Assembly: GCF_001039355.2 (NCBI RefSeq)
Contig: NW_019776135.1
Span: 492,862-556,861 of the forward strand
Direction of reading: 5' to 3'
Length of the DNA stretch: 64,000 nt
Origin: Lingula anatina
Taxonomy: Eukaryota; Brachiopoda; Lingulata; Lingulida; Lingulidae
Part shown: positions 63,827 to 64,000 of the stretch, in pieces
Position numbering within the stretch: position 1 is the first letter of the stretch
Layout of the letters: each line of letters begins with the position of its first letter
The notes under the pieces: generated by a model
The model's input: only the letters and a program-made list of their open reading frames with translations
Told to the model about the DNA's origin: nothing
The model's database searches: none
Program-made: the position numbers and the translations under genes

Positions 63827-64000
63827 ATGGTCGAATTCAAGAAGCAATGGCGTAGTACCATAACCACGCTGATGTTTCTTCTGTTTATAATACTACTCAT
63901 TATAGATACTATAGAGTCATCCAGGCCTCTTCCTCAGAGAGGGCGCCCCAGGCCAGGCTATGGCAGCAGACAGTTACCCAGGGCGGCAGACAGGGGGCGT
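63827..64000 (+). CDS. N-terminus of a signal-anchored or secreted protein, cut by the window end
   Basis: Family not recognised. The ATG has a good context (AAAAGATGG), and 58 codons stay open to the window edge. A short basic head (VEFKKQWRS) precedes a strongly hydrophobic stretch (residues 10-28, LMFLLFIILLII in its core). A Pro/Arg-rich segment follows (RPLPQRGRPRPGYG). This looks like the anchor and stem of a type II Golgi enzyme, such as a glycosyl- or sulfotransferase, or the uncleaved signal of a secreted precursor. The catalytic part would lie downstream. Confidence 0.55.
   Translation, partial: MVEFKKQWRSTITTLMFLLFIILLIIDTIESSRPLPQRGRPRPGYGSRQLPRAADRGR

Overview
The window is draft genomic DNA from an animal, most likely a marine invertebrate (a lophotrochozoan or a non-vertebrate deuterostome). 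The evidence is many-exon genes with GT..AG introns, animal-type protein families, abundant ACATGTA-type sequence, and a dense load of small DNA transposons, LINE relics and microsatellites. The exact taxon cannot be fixed from the sequence. Nothing looks bacterial or like a plasmid.

Five genes can be supported, four of them assembled here exon by exon with matching splice phases. (1) Minus strand, 1437 to beyond base 1: the N-terminal half of a Golgi carbohydrate sulfotransferase (HNK-1/CHST8-14 type). (2) Plus strand, 21440-30453: a 16-exon, 874-residue cyclic-nucleotide-binding-domain protein resembling CNBD2. (3) Plus strand, 37192-50369: a complete 658-residue SLC6 transporter of the GABA-transporter (GAT) clade, 13 coding positions. 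The exon for EL4/TM8 is present twice (45715-45827 and 46220-46332) with identical length and phase, so it looks mutually exclusive. (4) Minus strand, about 60895 to 51868: a small multi-pass membrane protein of unknown family, about 143 residues, convergent with the SLC6 gene. (5) Plus strand, 63827 to the window end: the first 58 codons of a protein with an N-terminal signal anchor.

Three large duplications dominate the layout: 3697-11824 against 12591-20083, 33301-34747 against 34749-36195, and 48701-53519 against 53541-58375. Each second copy starts at or just after a single N (12590, 34748, 53520). The middle pair looks identical; the other two differ by scattered substitutions and by clean insertions. 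The best reading is unmerged overlaps or alternative haplotypes joined in a heterozygous draft assembly, not true tandem duplication. One consequence is that the last three SLC6 exons and the last exon of the convergent gene appear twice.

Because the copies behave like alleles, several small transposons are seen in both filled and empty states: a TTAA-flanked element with 19-bp inverted repeats, a 168-bp element with 5-bp target duplications, a 212-bp element with TAAGAC duplications, and a near-perfect 257-bp palindrome. Other repeats include a long foldback element with C/G-run ends (2142-3012), a 1-kb inverted-repeat element (52365-53397), a Tc1/mariner relic, a LINE C-terminal relic with its CCHC-like knuckle, a second LINE relic, and a helix-turn-helix transposon relic. 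Remaining space is intron and intergenic sequence with microsatellites.
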